A DNA stretch of 64,000 bases from Hedera helix (Eukaryota; Streptophyta; Magnoliopsida; Apiales; Araliaceae). The translations under genes and the position numbers were made by a program. Below, piece by piece: positions 31,860-43,603 of this stretch. The stretch is from assembly GCA_947179155.2 (NCBI GenBank), contig OX359282.1, positions 3,092,001 to 3,156,000 on the forward strand, in the 5' to 3' direction. Every line of letters starts with the position of its first letter. Within the stretch, counting starts at the first letter, position 1. Below the pieces are notes generated by a model. It was not told the DNA's origin and searched no databases. It was given only the letters and a program-made list of their open reading frames with translations.

Positions 31860-32858
31860 GACAATCCTTGATCTGATGGTTCATGGCTCCATATATGAAA
31901 CAACCCCCCTTCTTAGGTTTGGGACAATTAGGAGCGATGTGCCCTTCTTGTCCACAATTGTAGCAGACATTCTTTCCTTTCATACACTCCCCTGAGTGAT
32001 TCTTCCTACATTTACTGCATTTGTTTCCTCTCTTCTAATTGCTTCCCTCGGGTGTCCCTGAACTGTTGTTGTTCCACTTGCATTTGTTGTTATTGCTGCT
32101 ATCTCCACTGTTATTGTTCTTATTTCCTCCTTCACTTTTCTTTTTGTTCCTCTCTTGGTTATATCTAGATAATGCCTCGCTTCCTCTTTCGGCTATGATT
32201 GATTTCTCCAGTAAAGTCGAGAACGAATCAATCTGTAGCACTGCCACTTTGTTGAATATCCATGGTCTTAAACCATTCTCAAATCTCATGGCCTTGCGTT
32301 CCTCTGTGTCTACTTAATGTGGAGCGAATCTGGCCAACTCGTTAAACTTTGTCTCGTACTTGGGTACCAACATGTTCTCTTGCTTCAACTCCAGAAATCT
32401 TACCTCCATTCTACTCTTCATACTTTTCAAAAAATAATTCTCATCGAATATTTTCTTAAACCTTGCCCAAGACACCACCCCTTCACCAGCCCTATTCTGA
32501 TTAGTTCTCACCAAAAATTGGCTTCTCCCTTCATCATGTAAGTAGCAAAAATAGTCTTTTGCTCCTCTGTCACTCTCGAAATAACGAACACCTTTTCTAT
32601 TTCCTTTATCCAGGTCTGAGCTTTTATCGGGTCAGTCGTCCCTCTAAACTCCGGTGGTCCGACTGCTTTAAAGTCTTTGAAATTTGCGAATTGATTCTGT
32701 GGTGGTGGCGGATTTGTTACTACCAATTTTCGGTTCTGCATTGCTTCAGCTAGCATGTCGATGAAGTTCTGCATTGAGTCCACATTGCGTCCCCCCTCAT
32801 CATTGTTAACTGATTCTTCTACTCATTTGTTTTTCGATGGTTGTCTACGTGGCGGCAT
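31860..32858 (-). pseudogene. chromovirus gag with two zinc knuckles, broken
   Basis: The start is probably the ATG at about 32858 (MPPRRQPSKNK followed at once by a stop). The capsid part reads FKAVGPPEFRGTTDPIKAQTW (32640 region) and later SRMEVRFLELKQENMLVPKY, typical of Ty3 gag. A basic, Asn-rich linker precedes CYNCGQEGHIAPNC, a complete CCHC zinc knuckle (about 31920-31965), and a second one, CFIYGAMNHQIKDC, that has lost one Cys. Stops at about 32035 and 32310 and frame changes near 32510 break it. Confidence 0.85.
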
Positions 32859-33198
32859 TTTCTATTAAGTTAAGTTATTATACTTGTGTCCTCTTTTCAC
32901 TTTTGTCTTGCATCTTAAGCAATTTTTAGCTAAAATACAAGTAACCATATCACACATATAAACATAAACCTGACTGCATTTATATTCATATGCTAAAATA
33001 ATAGTGCATAGCACTTTACATCACCAACATACTACTATAAATGCCTCTATCCCAGAAAGGCTACAAAAGATGGGATCTCTACTAAACATATCTTACAACT
33101 TCCTATAGTTTCGATTTACAGACATATTAACCCTCTGATAAAACAAAAGTTGGGTTCTACTGCATCTATATAATACAATGTAAATAAAATACCCAATA

Positions 33199-33960
33199 CT
33201 AATAACTGCGCATCCCCCGATGAATCGCGTCATCGTACTCCTCGTCCCCAATGGCCATTACCACATTCCTGCTAATAGTATACATGGACTGGCCCTCCTC
33301 GGCTGGGTAGTAGTGTACCCTACTCTGAAATCTGTCAAAAGAAGAACGATAGACATAACTAAGTCTCTCAATCCTCACCCTCTTCTCTCGAACCTCGTCC
33401 TCCAACTCCAGCATCTGCCCATGTGGCGCATTTCGCTGGATCTCCATATCTATCCTAGCATCTACTGTCTACTGCCACTGGCCTCTAATAGCCTCCTTCT
33501 CTAACTATGTTTGCTGAATCTTTAGCTTAGTTTATGCTAATCTAGCCTCCATCTCTGTCATCTTCTCCTTCAGCTCCGTGTTCTCACCAGAGAACTGATA
33601 AGTTACATCCTTATATTGATCCTCCATATACTGGTGAGTCAGGTTCTCCTCCTCTAAATGTTGAACCCTATCCTTCAGCTCCTCGCTCCTCGTATTCAGC
33701 TCCTCGATGATGTCATTGGCAGTGGTGCCCATGCCATCAACGTACTCAGCTGGCTTTTCCTCCTCAAACTCCTCAGACTCGACCGCATCCTCACTGTATG
33801 GCCTTATCACTCCACCCCTAACAGGCTCCTCACGATCACCGTCCTCAGGATCAGACTTCAGATCCTCTATTGGTGCAGTCACCAGTGGCTGTGCAGTATC
33901 CATGTGGATATCAATGTAATCCTCCTCAGCAACATGACTAGACTGTCCAATCTCAGGCAT
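33199..33960 (-). pseudogene. extra ORF upstream of gag: acidic, coiled-coil protein
   Basis: A frame of about 254 codons, open except for about three in-frame stops near 33450-33530, lies between the primer site and gag. The N-terminal part (residues 1-75) is acidic (EEDYIDIHMD, KSDPEDGDREE, ESEEFEEEKP). The middle is a heptad-rich predicted coiled coil (IIEELNTRSEELKDRVQHLE, ENTELKEKMTEMEARLA, then ELEDEVREKRVRIERL after the stops). The end reads YYPAEEGQSMYTISRNV. I do not recognise it as a gag or pol domain. Extra ORFs before gag are known in Ogre-type elements; in a chromodomain element it is unusual to my knowledge. Function unknown. Confidence 0.6.
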
Positions 33961-34185
33961 CTTATGTCATAAAAATAACACATTTCAGTACAACAATAAA
34001 ATATATTCATTGATGAAATGAAATGATATTTTATCATGTATATCTCGGCTCGATGGATTTTCTCAATCCACCTCCAAAAATACACAACATGATGAATCTC
34101 CCCTATTCATCTTCTACAGCACTCGATATAAGTTTAGTACTAAGGTTATAGCCTAGGTTTCGCAATCCTAACATTTCTAACCTAC

Positions 34186-34198
34186 AACTCTAATACCA
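34186..34198 (-). other. chromovirus primer-binding site (tRNA-iMet)
   Basis: On the minus strand TGGTATTAGAGTT follows the LTR end (GGTCGTCACA) after a few bases and matches the initiator tRNA-Met primer consensus TGGTATCAGAGC with two changes. Confidence 0.8.
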
Positions 34199-34201
34199 AC
34201 C

Positions 34202-36676
34202 TGTGACGACCCCAAATCCGGGTTCTATAACCTCGGGTTTGGTTCTTCACTATACAATACTAAATAACATCTAAAACATAATCTTTGATTGAACATCGCG
34301 GAATAATACATAAAGTTCCTTATAAAAAGGCTATAATCCCAAGGTCGACTAATCTTAACATAAACATTACATATCTTAAAGGATTACAAAATATTTATAA
34401 AAGAAATTACATGGAAGCAATTAAGTTAACATGCATTAAGCTATTATATACTTTGACTTTTCCCTTGCCTTTGTTCGTTTTGGAGCATTCGGGCTTAGCT
34501 GAAAAATAAGTCATAATATAACAAGAATGAGCAACTAGCTTGCTTAACAAGTTTAAGAATAGATAATAAAAGATATATCATGCTTGAATGAGAAATAACA
34601 TCAAATGTTTTAACAATAGGTAATAATTGTGAAAGAATAAGAATCAATTTTTCAATGTAAAAGAAAAGATTGACTCTTTACTACTGAGTGACCTCTAAGG
34701 ACTATGAACTGCTGTTAAAGGTAGAACAGACATATATATATCTGACACCTTGATAGTTTGGTACGCGAGGGGTTCAACCTCTTGTACCCTATGTATATGC
34801 ATAACATTCAGACATCTTGCGCAAAGGTCAGTTTTTCGACAAAAATAATCCCCTTATATAAGGTTGTTCGTTCTCAGTCTTACAATAAGAATCTGTACCA
34901 ACCAATGGTTTGGATAGGCTTTTAAAATATTCAATTTGATGAATTTAAAAATGCATTGTCTAGCCGAAACAATTAGCTTAGAAACTCTTAAACAATTCTT
35001 GAATTAATGAACTATAAAGCTTGCAAATGCACTAAGTGCGAATATAATAATAATATTGATGTGAAATAACTTTAAATAATTAAACCACTTAAAGCTCTGA
35101 CAAATAAATACAAGTGTCGAAACTTGCTCAACGATAATTTAATAAAATTAGAGAGCTTGCTCAATATAAAATTTGAGTAAGGTTAAGGAACTTGCAAAAA
35201 TAAATACAAGTTAAGGGTCAGAGAACTTGCCTCGTTGTTGTCTACTGCTAACCAATTCAATTTACTATCCTTTGAATAGACCTAACAATTTATCAAGTTG
35301 ATCTTTCAATTAGTATCATATATACATTCATATGTTAACCTCTATACATCTTACACCTCTAACACTTAACCAAATAATTATATAGTTAAGAGTATATAAA
35401 CACTTAGAAAATATTATCATCACTTGATAATATTTTAATCACATAAAACCTATATTAATTATTTAATATAGTTCAAACTTTTATCTAATATTATTAATAA
35501 TCTAATAATATTTAATTAGTCTTATAATATTATTAATCATTTAATAATATTTTATTAACCTTCTAATATTATTAATCATTTAATAATATTTTATTTATTG
35601 TATAATATTATTAATCATTTAATAATATTTTATTGACATTATAATATTATTAATCATTTAATAATATTTTATTCATATTTTAATATTATTAATCATTTAA
35701 TAATATTTTATTCATATTCTAATATTATTAACCATTTAATAATATTTTATTCATTTTTTAATATTATTAATTATTTAATAATACTTTATTGACTTTATAA
35801 TATTATTAATCCCTTAATAATATTTAATTCATTTTATTAATTTATTTATATTATTAATTTTTTAATAATATTTATCCTCTTTTACCTATTAATTTAACTT
35901 TCATAATGTTTAAATTACTTTTATTGGATCCAAAAATAATAAAATAATTTATAAAATATTTTTCATTTTCTGACCTAAGACGACTCGACCAAAACCGACC
36001 CGACTTGATCCAGAATTAATTTTTTAAACTGTCTAGTTCACCACTGCGGCAGTAAGGACCAGCGCTGCAGTGGTGACTTGCAGAAATTTTCACCGCTGCG
36101 GCGGTGGAATTTACCACTGCAATGGTGGCTTAATTTTTAATCACAGGATGTTTCACCGCTGCGGCGGTGGGACCTACCGCTGCGGCGGTAGCTCTATTTT
36201 TCAAAATTCAAAATTTTCAACTTTGATTTCTTTGATTCAACTTGCATAAAATGAAATCTACACATCCAAGTAACGTCAAATCTGTGTTGGTAGGTTCCTA
36301 ACTTCTTGTTTTACAACATTTTATGGTTCGATCATATTTTTGAAAACTTTTTGACATGAAATTTAAGATCGAACCACCTAGGGTTTTAAAATCGACATGT
36401 TTTGTGATAAAAGTCATAACTTCTTTGTTATTCCATATTTTTTAGAGATTCAAGTTGGATTTTCTTTATAACTCATATATGTAACTTTCTAGCCATAAAA
36501 ATCCACTTTCCAACTTGTATATTTCAAACTACATCACTAAATAGCACATGGTCACCTAGGGTTTTACCGGTAAAACTTAATATGAACTTTTCTTCCATTT
36601 ATTTGCTAACACACATGCCAAAATATGTATTAAATATATCAAACCATGAATCTACCCATATATCAAAGTTTTATTC
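34202..36676 (-). repeat. chromovirus 5' LTR, truncated
   Basis: On + it begins TGTGACGACCCCAAATCCGG and is nearly identical to 36713-39310 until TATATCAAAGTTTTAT, where it stops; a unique 36-bp sequence (36677-36712) then precedes the solo LTR. It contains the AT array (about 35410-35870) and the GC-rich ACCGC cluster (36038-36192). In sense orientation the missing part is the start of the LTR, so its promoter side is lost. Confidence 0.88.
36038..36192. repeat. GC-rich inverted-repeat cluster in chromovirus LTR
   Basis: Several copies of the CACCGCTGCGGCGGT motif and variants (CACCACTGCGGCAGT near 36039, CACCGCTGCGGCGGT near 36092, a pair near 36153-36190). It is the counterpart of the clusters at 7846-7969 and 38697-38826. 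Confidence 0.8.
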
Positions 36677-38696
36677 TTCCAATCTTCTCTTGAAAAGATG
36701 GTATTCACTATTTGTGATGACCCTAAATCCGGGTTCCATAACCTCGAGTTTGGTTTTTCACTGTACAATACTAAGTAACATCTAAAACATAATCTTTGAT
36801 TGAACATCGCGGAATAATACATAAAGTTCCTTATAAAAAGGCTATAATCCCAAGGTCGACTAATCTTAACATAAACATTACATTTCTTAAAGGATTACAA
36901 AATATTTATAAAAGAAATTACATGGAAGCAATTAAGTTAACATGCATTAAGCTATTCTATACTTTGACTTTTCCCTTGCCTTTGTTCGTTTTGGAACATT
37001 CGGGCTTAGCTGAAAAATAAGTCATAATATAACAAGAATGAGCAACTAGCTTGCTTAACAAGTTTAAGAATAGATAATAGAAGATATATCATGCTTGAAT
37101 GAGAAATAACATCAAATGTTTTAACAATAGGTAATAATTGTGAAAGAATAAGAATCAATTTTTTAATGTAAAAGAAAAGATTGACTCTTTACTACTGAGT
37201 GACCTCTAAGGACTATGAACTGCTGCTAAAAGTAGAACATACATATATATATCTGACGCCTTGATAGTTTGGTACGCGAGGGGATCAACCTCATGTACCC
37301 TATGTATATGCATAACATTCAGACATCTTGCGCAAAGGTCGGTTTTCTGACAAAAATAATCCTCTTATATAGGATTGTTCGTTCTCAGTCTTACAATAAG
37401 AATCTGTACCAACCAATGGTTTGGATAGGCTTTTAAAGTATTCAATTTGATGAATTTAAAAATACATTGTCTAGCCAAAACAATTAGCTTAGAAACTCTT
37501 AAACAGTTCTTGAATTAATGAACTATAAAGCTTGCAAATGCATTAAGTGCGAATATAATAATAATATCGATGTGAAATAACTTTAAATAATTAAACCACT
37601 TAAAGCTCTGACAAATAAATACAAGTGTAGAAACTTGCTCAACGATAATTTAATAAAATTAGAGAGGTTGCTCAATATAAAATTTGAGTAAGGTTAAGGA
37701 ACTTGCAAAAATAAATACAAGTTAAGGGTCAGAGAACTTGCCTCGTTGTTGTTTACTGCTAACCAATTCAATTTACTATCCTTTGAATAGACCTAACAAT
37801 TTATCAAGTTGATTTTTCAATTAGTATCATATATACATTCATATGATAACCTCTATACATCGTACACCTCTAACACTTAACCAAATAACTATATAGTTAA
37901 GAGTATATAAACACTTAGAAAATATTATCATCACTTGATAATATTTTAATCACATAAAATCTATATTAATTAATATAGTTCAAACTCTTATCTAATATTA
38001 TTAATAATCTAATAATATTTAATTAGTCTTATAATATTATTAATCATTTAATAATATTTTATTTATTGTATAATATTATTAATAATACTTTATTTACATT
38101 ATAATATTATTAATCATTTAATAATATTTTTTTCATATTTTCATATTATTAATCATTTAATAATATTTTATTATCTTATTAATATTATTAATTATTTAAT
38201 AATATTTTATTCATTATGTAATATTATTAATCACTTAATAGTATTTTATTCATATTCTAATATAATTAATCATTTAATAATATATTAATCATTATGTAAT
38301 ATTATTAATTATTTAATAATATTTTATTTATTATCTAATATTATTAATCATTTAATAATATTTTATTCATATTATAATATTATTAACTATTTAATAATAT
38401 TTTTTTTCATTTTCTAATATTATTAATTATTTGATAATACTTTATTGACTTTATAGTATTATTAATTATTTAATAATATTTTATTTATTTTATTAATTTA
38501 TTTATATTAAATATTCTTTAATAATATTTATCATTTTTTACCTATTAATTTAACTTTTATAATGTTTAAATTACTTTTATTAGATCCAAAAATAATAAAA
38601 TAATGTGCAAAATATTTTTTATTTTCTGACCAAACCTGACCCGGCCAAAACCGACCCGACCTGGTCCGAAATTAATTTTTCAAACTGTCTGGTTCA

Positions 38697-38826
38697 CCGC
38701 TGCGGCGGTGACTTGTAGAAAGTTTCACCGCTGCAATAGTGGAATTTACCGCTACGGTAGTGGCTTAATTTTTAATCAATGGGTGTTTCACAATTGCGAC
38801 GGTAGGACCTATCGCTGCGGTGATAG
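38697..38826. repeat. GC-rich inverted-repeat cluster in solo LTR
   Basis: Decayed version of the ACCGCTGCGGCGGT cluster: one intact copy near 38698 and several with C-to-T or G-to-A changes (CACCGCTGCAATAGT, TACCGCTACGGTAGT, CACAATTGCGACGGT, TATCGCTGCGGTGAT). The changes are mainly of the type produced by deamination of methylated cytosine. Confidence 0.75.
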
Positions 38827-39877
38827 CTTTATTTTTCAAAACTCCAATTTTCTAACTTTGATTTCTTTGGTTTAACTTGCATAAAATGAAATCTACACAT
38901 CCAAATGACATCGAATCAGTGTTGTTTTCTTCCTAACTTCTTTCTTTACAATATTTCATGTTTCGATCACATTTTTGAAAACGTTTTGACATGAAATTTA
39001 AGATCGAACCACCTAGGGTTTCAAAATCGACATGTTTTGCGGTAAAAGTCATAACTTCTTTGTTATTCCATATTTTTTAGAGATTCAAGTTGGGTTTTCT
39101 TTATAACTCATATATGTAACTTTCTAGCCATAGAAATCCACTTTTCAACTTGTATATTTCAAACTACATCACTAAATAGCACATGGTCACCTAGGGTTTT
39201 ACTGGTAAAACTTAATATGGACTTTTCTTCTATTTATTTGCCTAACGCACATACCAAAACATGTATTAAACATATCAAACCATGATTCTACCCATATATC
39301 AAAGTTTTATACTTTTGGATCATTAAAATAATTTTTGATCGGTTAAAAATATATTTTAACCGTTTAAAACATATATAGACTTTAAAAACAAACTTAGAAA
39401 GAGTTAGAGCACTTTTGAACCTCTTAGACTTGTGTGCTCTTCTTTTTCTCCTTTCAAAGTAGGTTATAAGACTATAGGTCATTCACCAAACTATTCCTCT
39501 AGCAATTTTCATAACGAACTTTCAACTTATAAGTGTATTCTTATTTTTCTCTTTTCTCCCTAGAATGCTCTAGCAAAATGTCTAACAAACATAACCCATA
39601 GGTGAAGCACTCTATATATGACACTTCTTTAATTGCCATCAACTCCTAGTAATCAACTAACGTTGGTCAAATTAGAGGCTAATTGATGCTTACTATTTGA
39701 TTGAATGACTAGATAAATGACTAGGTGATTGACCTCCATCAAGCTAACTTGCAAGCTATTGATGGAGTAACATATAAGCAACATAAATGCAACAATTCAC
39801 CCCCAAGTGGGGCCCCCTAAATAATGACAGGCCAAATGGCCCCTTTTTGGGCCATTTTTGCTTTATTTTTAATGCTT

Positions 39878-39907
39878 ACACACACACACACACACACACA
39901 TACACAT

Positions 39908-39962
<55 letters not shown>
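39878..39962. repeat. (CA)n then (TA)n microsatellite
   Basis: ACACAC repeats from about 39878, interrupted by TACACATACAC, then about 25 TA units to 39962. It lies inside the solo LTR; a shorter TA tract stands at the same point in the 3' LTR remnant (28158-28202). Confidence 0.95.
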
Positions 39963-39965
<3 letters not shown>

Positions 39966-40409
39966 ACCAATCGTTAACTTCCATTTGGGCTCCACATTGG
40001 ACTTAGGAATTAAATATATTGGGCTCATCCATTTAATTTGGTTGGGCTTAATTTAATTGTTGTTTTGGGCTAACATTAAATAACCTGTATGACATTTAAT
40101 TAAAATAAGCATTAGGCTAGTTTAATTATTACTTGGATCAAGGTTTAAATTAATTATATGGACTACTAAGTAAATTTATTTGACCTAGTTTAATACCTCA
40201 TTAGGACTTATAATATAATATAATTAGACTTGCTTTAAATTAATTATAACACATTGCTTCATTACTTTAAATAAATATACACCTACATATATATATATTC
40301 ATTCAATTATTTAATGCACAATTAATTAGAACAAAAAATTTAATTCATTGCTAATTATTTAATAATTATAATTACAATGACATATAGAATTCGTGGTCAT
40401 TACACTATT

Positions 40410-41171
40410 CCTCTCTTATTCACATCTTTATCAAATTCAAGAAAGTTGTAACTTACGCATAAACTATACCATTGGATATGAATGATTTTTTCGTTGCTTG
40501 TTTGATGCGTTTTTTTTTTTGGTTGATTTTAGTCCAGTTGAAACCGTGAATCAGTAGACGGTTTGCGAGTCGGACGATCTAACCATTGGGTCACCGGTTT
40601 GTTCAAACTTTTGATTTTTCCAGTTGATCGGATCATTTTTTCGACCGGTTCCCGGTTTAACAAGTCCGACCGGCCGGTCTGGTTCAGTTCTTAAAATATT
40701 GATCTTAGCTCAATACAAACTCACCAAAAAAAACTATGAATGAAAGTATTAATGATAGCCACTTGAGTTCTTATATACACATCCAAGTATGTCATATTAA
40801 CCGATGTAGGATTTGGGTGTTACATTAAGTGTATTTTGTGTTTAGTTACTCAGCATTTGTTGCGCTTAGAGTGTTTAAAAATTAAAATGCACTTAAAAAA
40901 ATATTCGTTTAATAATAGTTTATTTTAAACGCAATTTATTTAACTCACAAATACAATATTTAAGTCTTAAATCCAACACATTAAATTTGATAAGTTGAGT
41001 TTGCAGGTCCAAATGATGTAAACGCAAAAGCCGCAAACATTGGTAGTCGAACAAACCCATTAAGTATGATTGGGACATTTTAACAAACATCATGACTGCA
41101 CCTTGAACCAAAAACAAAAACTAGTTGGAAGCATTCCATAAAGTAACAAAAAACAGAGATGTACTCAAGCC
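40410..41171. other. spacer with MITE fragments
   Basis: Continues the host DNA that begins at 36677. About 40545-40690 is rich in ACCGGTT and CCGGTC words in both orientations (GACCGGTTCCCGGTTTAAC, GTCCGACCGGCCGGTC) and is probably another MITE remnant, ends not resolved. 40835-41062 is listed separately. No gene seen. Confidence 0.45.
40835..41062 (-). mobile_element. MITE family copy, reversed
   Basis: The reverse complement reads GGGTTTGTTCGACTACCAATG, CGGCTTTTGCGTTTACATCA, TTGTGAGTTAAATAAATTGCG, TTTAAAATAAACTATTA and AAGTGCATTTT, matching the order of blocks in the copies at 19400, 21757 and 22726. Confidence 0.55.
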
Positions 41172-41850
41172 CAAGGTTGTTCAAATTGGGATCAGATTGT
41201 AAAATCAAATTGTAGAATCTTAAAATTTTATGAAGAATGTAATATAAATTATTTTAATACGAGAATATAATTCTAATATGCAACATTTACTATAATGATG
41301 TTTTATATCTGTATTGTCTCATATTTAAATTGTTAGAAAAGATTAAAGTATAGATTCTCACATTGGTTGGTATATTTTTAGTAGAATTTGACCATAACTT
41401 ACACATAAAATAGATTTTTTTATTACTTAATAAAAAACATATATAGTTAATAATTTCACATATATTAAGTGGCAAGTGTCAACCAATGAACTTGAACACC
41501 AATTATGTAATATAAACTAATTTAATTAATGAAAGGAATATCTAATAGCAATATTCAAAGATCAAATGCATTTCATTCATAGTCCATGCATATTAAATTA
41601 AAAGTTTAGAATTCTATTTGAGCTTTAGAGTTTTAGAAATTAAGAGTTTAGAGTTTTTGATTTAGTGGAGCCACTTGCATAGGTTAAAAAAAAAATACAT
41701 ATTTTTAACTCATTTTGATAGGATCATACCATCCCACAACAATTCTACAGTCCTATGCGATTTTATGTTATCCTATATATATTGTGTGATCCTACTCTAA
41801 TTTAGATCATTTTCTATTTATAAAATTGTCTGAATTTTAACAACTATGCT
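41172..41850. mobile_element. probable MITE with GTTGTTMAAATT ends
   Basis: Left end GGTTGTTCAAATTGGGATCA and right end whose reverse complement reads AGTTGTTAAAATTCAGAC form a degenerate terminal repeat. GGATCA-type motifs near both ends (41184, 41720, 41801) support one element. The interior is AT-rich; the 41290-41475 open frame has no motif. Boundaries are approximate. Confidence 0.35.
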
Positions 41851-41890
41851 CAGGCCTTCATGTTTCGAAACAGAGTCTGTTTTTGAAAAA

Positions 41891-42029
41891 ATTATTCCAT
41901 GTTCCTGGAGTAAGTGAACAGTATGCTCCCCCCCCTCTCATATACCTCTGGGCCCCATCACAGGCGGGCTCCACAAATATGTGAGAGGGGAAAGTATACT
42001 GTTCACTTGTCCCAGAAGTATGAAATAAT
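41891..42029. mobile_element. foldback MITE with ~54-bp inverted arms
   Basis: The left arm (41891-41945) ATTATTCCATGTTCCTGGAG then AAGTGAACAGTATGCT and CCCCTCTCATAT pairs with the right arm (41976-42029), whose reverse complement reads ATTATTTCATACTTCTGGG then CAAGTGAACAGTATACT and CCCCTCTCACAT. The loop is a GC-rich 30-bp stretch (GGGCCCCATCACAGGCGGGC). Open frames across it (41858-42058) are only a reading of the palindrome. Confidence 0.8.
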
Positions 42030-42203
42030 CTCTCATGCTTTTGACATGTACAACACATTTAATGAATGAAAAAGGGATGTTGCTTGAACCTTCTTTTTAA
42101 AAAAATTTCTTTTATAAATTATGGGACCCATACTATATGACTAGTACATGTATGAGCGAGACCTATGCTAAAAAATAAAATAGGGCACACTTTTATCTTC
42201 TCA

Positions 42204-43243
42204 TCTATACTATAATATAACAACGTTTAGGGTGATCATTTCGTTGGTCATGACTCAAAGTCAATTCACCGAGTTTGGTTTCAAATGACTTTTCCCCTTC
42301 CTCAATTAACCCAATCACAAGAGTAGGTTTCAAATTTATGATTAGATACATTCCACAATAAATAACACAAAACTCCTCGCTTTTCAAACCCATTATTTAT
42401 ACTCAATAAGCCTTAACAATATCTACAAACAATAATCGCAAAAAGAATGGCGAAACTTCATATTTGAAGAAAAATCAAAAAAAGAATATGAAGAAGAATA
42501 AGAGGTTTTCATCACCGTGGAAGAAGTCGTTGGAGTAACCATGGAAGAAGTCTTTGAATTCACCATCAAAATCGATCGAGGATCTGAACGTTGAAATCGG
42601 GAGTATGACATTTTTCCTCCTCCTTCGCTGAAAAATCAAAAAGAGAATATGAAGAAGAAGTAAAGGTTTGCTATTGCTATTCTTATCTCTACTTTATATT
42701 ACTGGTTCTATATATATTAATATATATGAATTAAGTCTTACGGTATATAAATATATAATATTATATACATATATATATATATATAGTATGAATTAAGTCT
42801 TACAGTATATACGCATTATTTCATGAATAAGTTTACAAACACTACATCCAAATGCAACATCAAATACTACATTCAATTTCACTATTAAAAAGTGGGGTTA
42901 GATGTAAATATCTAATATTATATACATATATATAGTACTTTATGTATAGTATAAGATGCTTTGTTATATAATTATTGTAGTAATAATAATATAATCATAA
43001 TAATTATTAGAATTCCCTTTCTACAAAATAGTACCATTTACAAATACTAAAGAAGAATAAATTATATTTAATATTTAAAACTAATATATACACAATATTT
43101 TATGTTTAAAATAATAATAACTTAATTTTATTATATATAAAGAATAATCAAAAATTTAATTTGTATTAATATTATAATAATAAAAATATAATAAACACAA
43201 CTTTAGAAGTTTGCTCGTGCCTTGCATGGGTTCTTAAGCTTAT
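42204..43243 (+). mobile_element. Helitron-like non-autonomous element (tentative)
   Basis: The left end A/TCTATACTATAATATAA resembles plant Helitron 5' termini, which begin TC and insert after A. Near the right end GCTCGTGCCTTGCATGGGTT (43213-43232) resembles the GC-rich 3' hairpin of Helitrons, followed 6 bases later by CTTAT (43239-43243) where CTRRT is expected. It contains a direct repeat of AAAAATCAAAAAGAATATGA (near 42470 and 42630). The terminal pentamer mismatch and lack of a RepHel protein keep this tentative. Confidence 0.4.
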
Positions 43244-43603
43244 ATTATTAATGGCAAAACGAAGGAAAAACCCACTATAATTGACACGTTTTACTTATTA
43301 TAACATTAAACTTTGAAAAATTAAAATTATCCCATTGAACTAATTAAAATTTTGAAATTAATCCATTATGTCAAATTATTTGGATGTTTATTAACGTATT
43401 ACCTACGTGACTGCGTGAAAAAAAAAATGAAATTAGAACGTAATGACATGGAATTGTGGTGGCTGACAAGGAAGAATTAAAAAAAAAAAACTTTTGATTT
43501 TTTGCTCTCTTTCTTCCCAAATTCCTAATCCCAATCGGAGCTTGCAAAAGAGAAACAAATGGAAGAAGACCATAAGATGCAAGTTGTCTAATATCTTTCA
43601 CCC

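Larger units (their letters stand above)
28065..36676 (-). mobile_element. Ty3/gypsy chromovirus (Tekay/Del-like), decayed, both LTRs truncated
   Basis: On the minus strand the order is truncated 5' LTR (36676-34202), tRNA-Met primer site, a coiled-coil ORF, gag, protease, RT, RNase H, integrase with C-terminal chromodomain, polypurine tract, and 245 bp of 3' LTR (28309-28065). The chromodomain and long LTRs point to Tekay/Del. The outer part of each LTR is missing: the right one stops at 36676, about 1.1 kb short of the solo LTR copy next to it, and the left one keeps only the terminal piece matching 40190-40404. Many stops and shifts show it is old. It lies between the SCPL gene and a solo LTR of its own family. 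Confidence 0.9.
36713..40404 (-). mobile_element. solo LTR of the same chromovirus family, TSD CTATT
   Basis: TGTGATGACCCTAAATCC to GTGGTCATTACA on +, flanked by perfect CTATT duplications (36708-36712, 40405-40409). It is highly similar to the neighbouring 5' LTR (34202-36676), for example over the first 500 bases, so the two derive from closely related elements. Inside are an AT array (about 37925-38530), the ACCGC cluster (38697-38826) and a (CA)n(TA)n tract (39878-39962). The small open frames within it (36582-37020, 39288-39482, 39824-40006) are without motifs and the 36796-37020 frame simply repeats the one at 34285-34509. Confidence 0.92.

Noticed and set aside
31583..33972. Several + strand open frames of 60-104 codons
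   Set aside because: They are antisense shadows of the chromovirus gag, protease and coiled-coil ORF; motifs are only on the minus strand.
34285..37020. Two nearly identical 74-codon frames at 34285 and 36796
   Set aside because: They are the same stretch of two copies of one LTR; conservation reflects recent shared origin, not coding.
39824..40006. 60-codon frame with alternating Thr-His and Ile-Tyr
   Set aside because: It translates (CA)n and (TA)n repeats.
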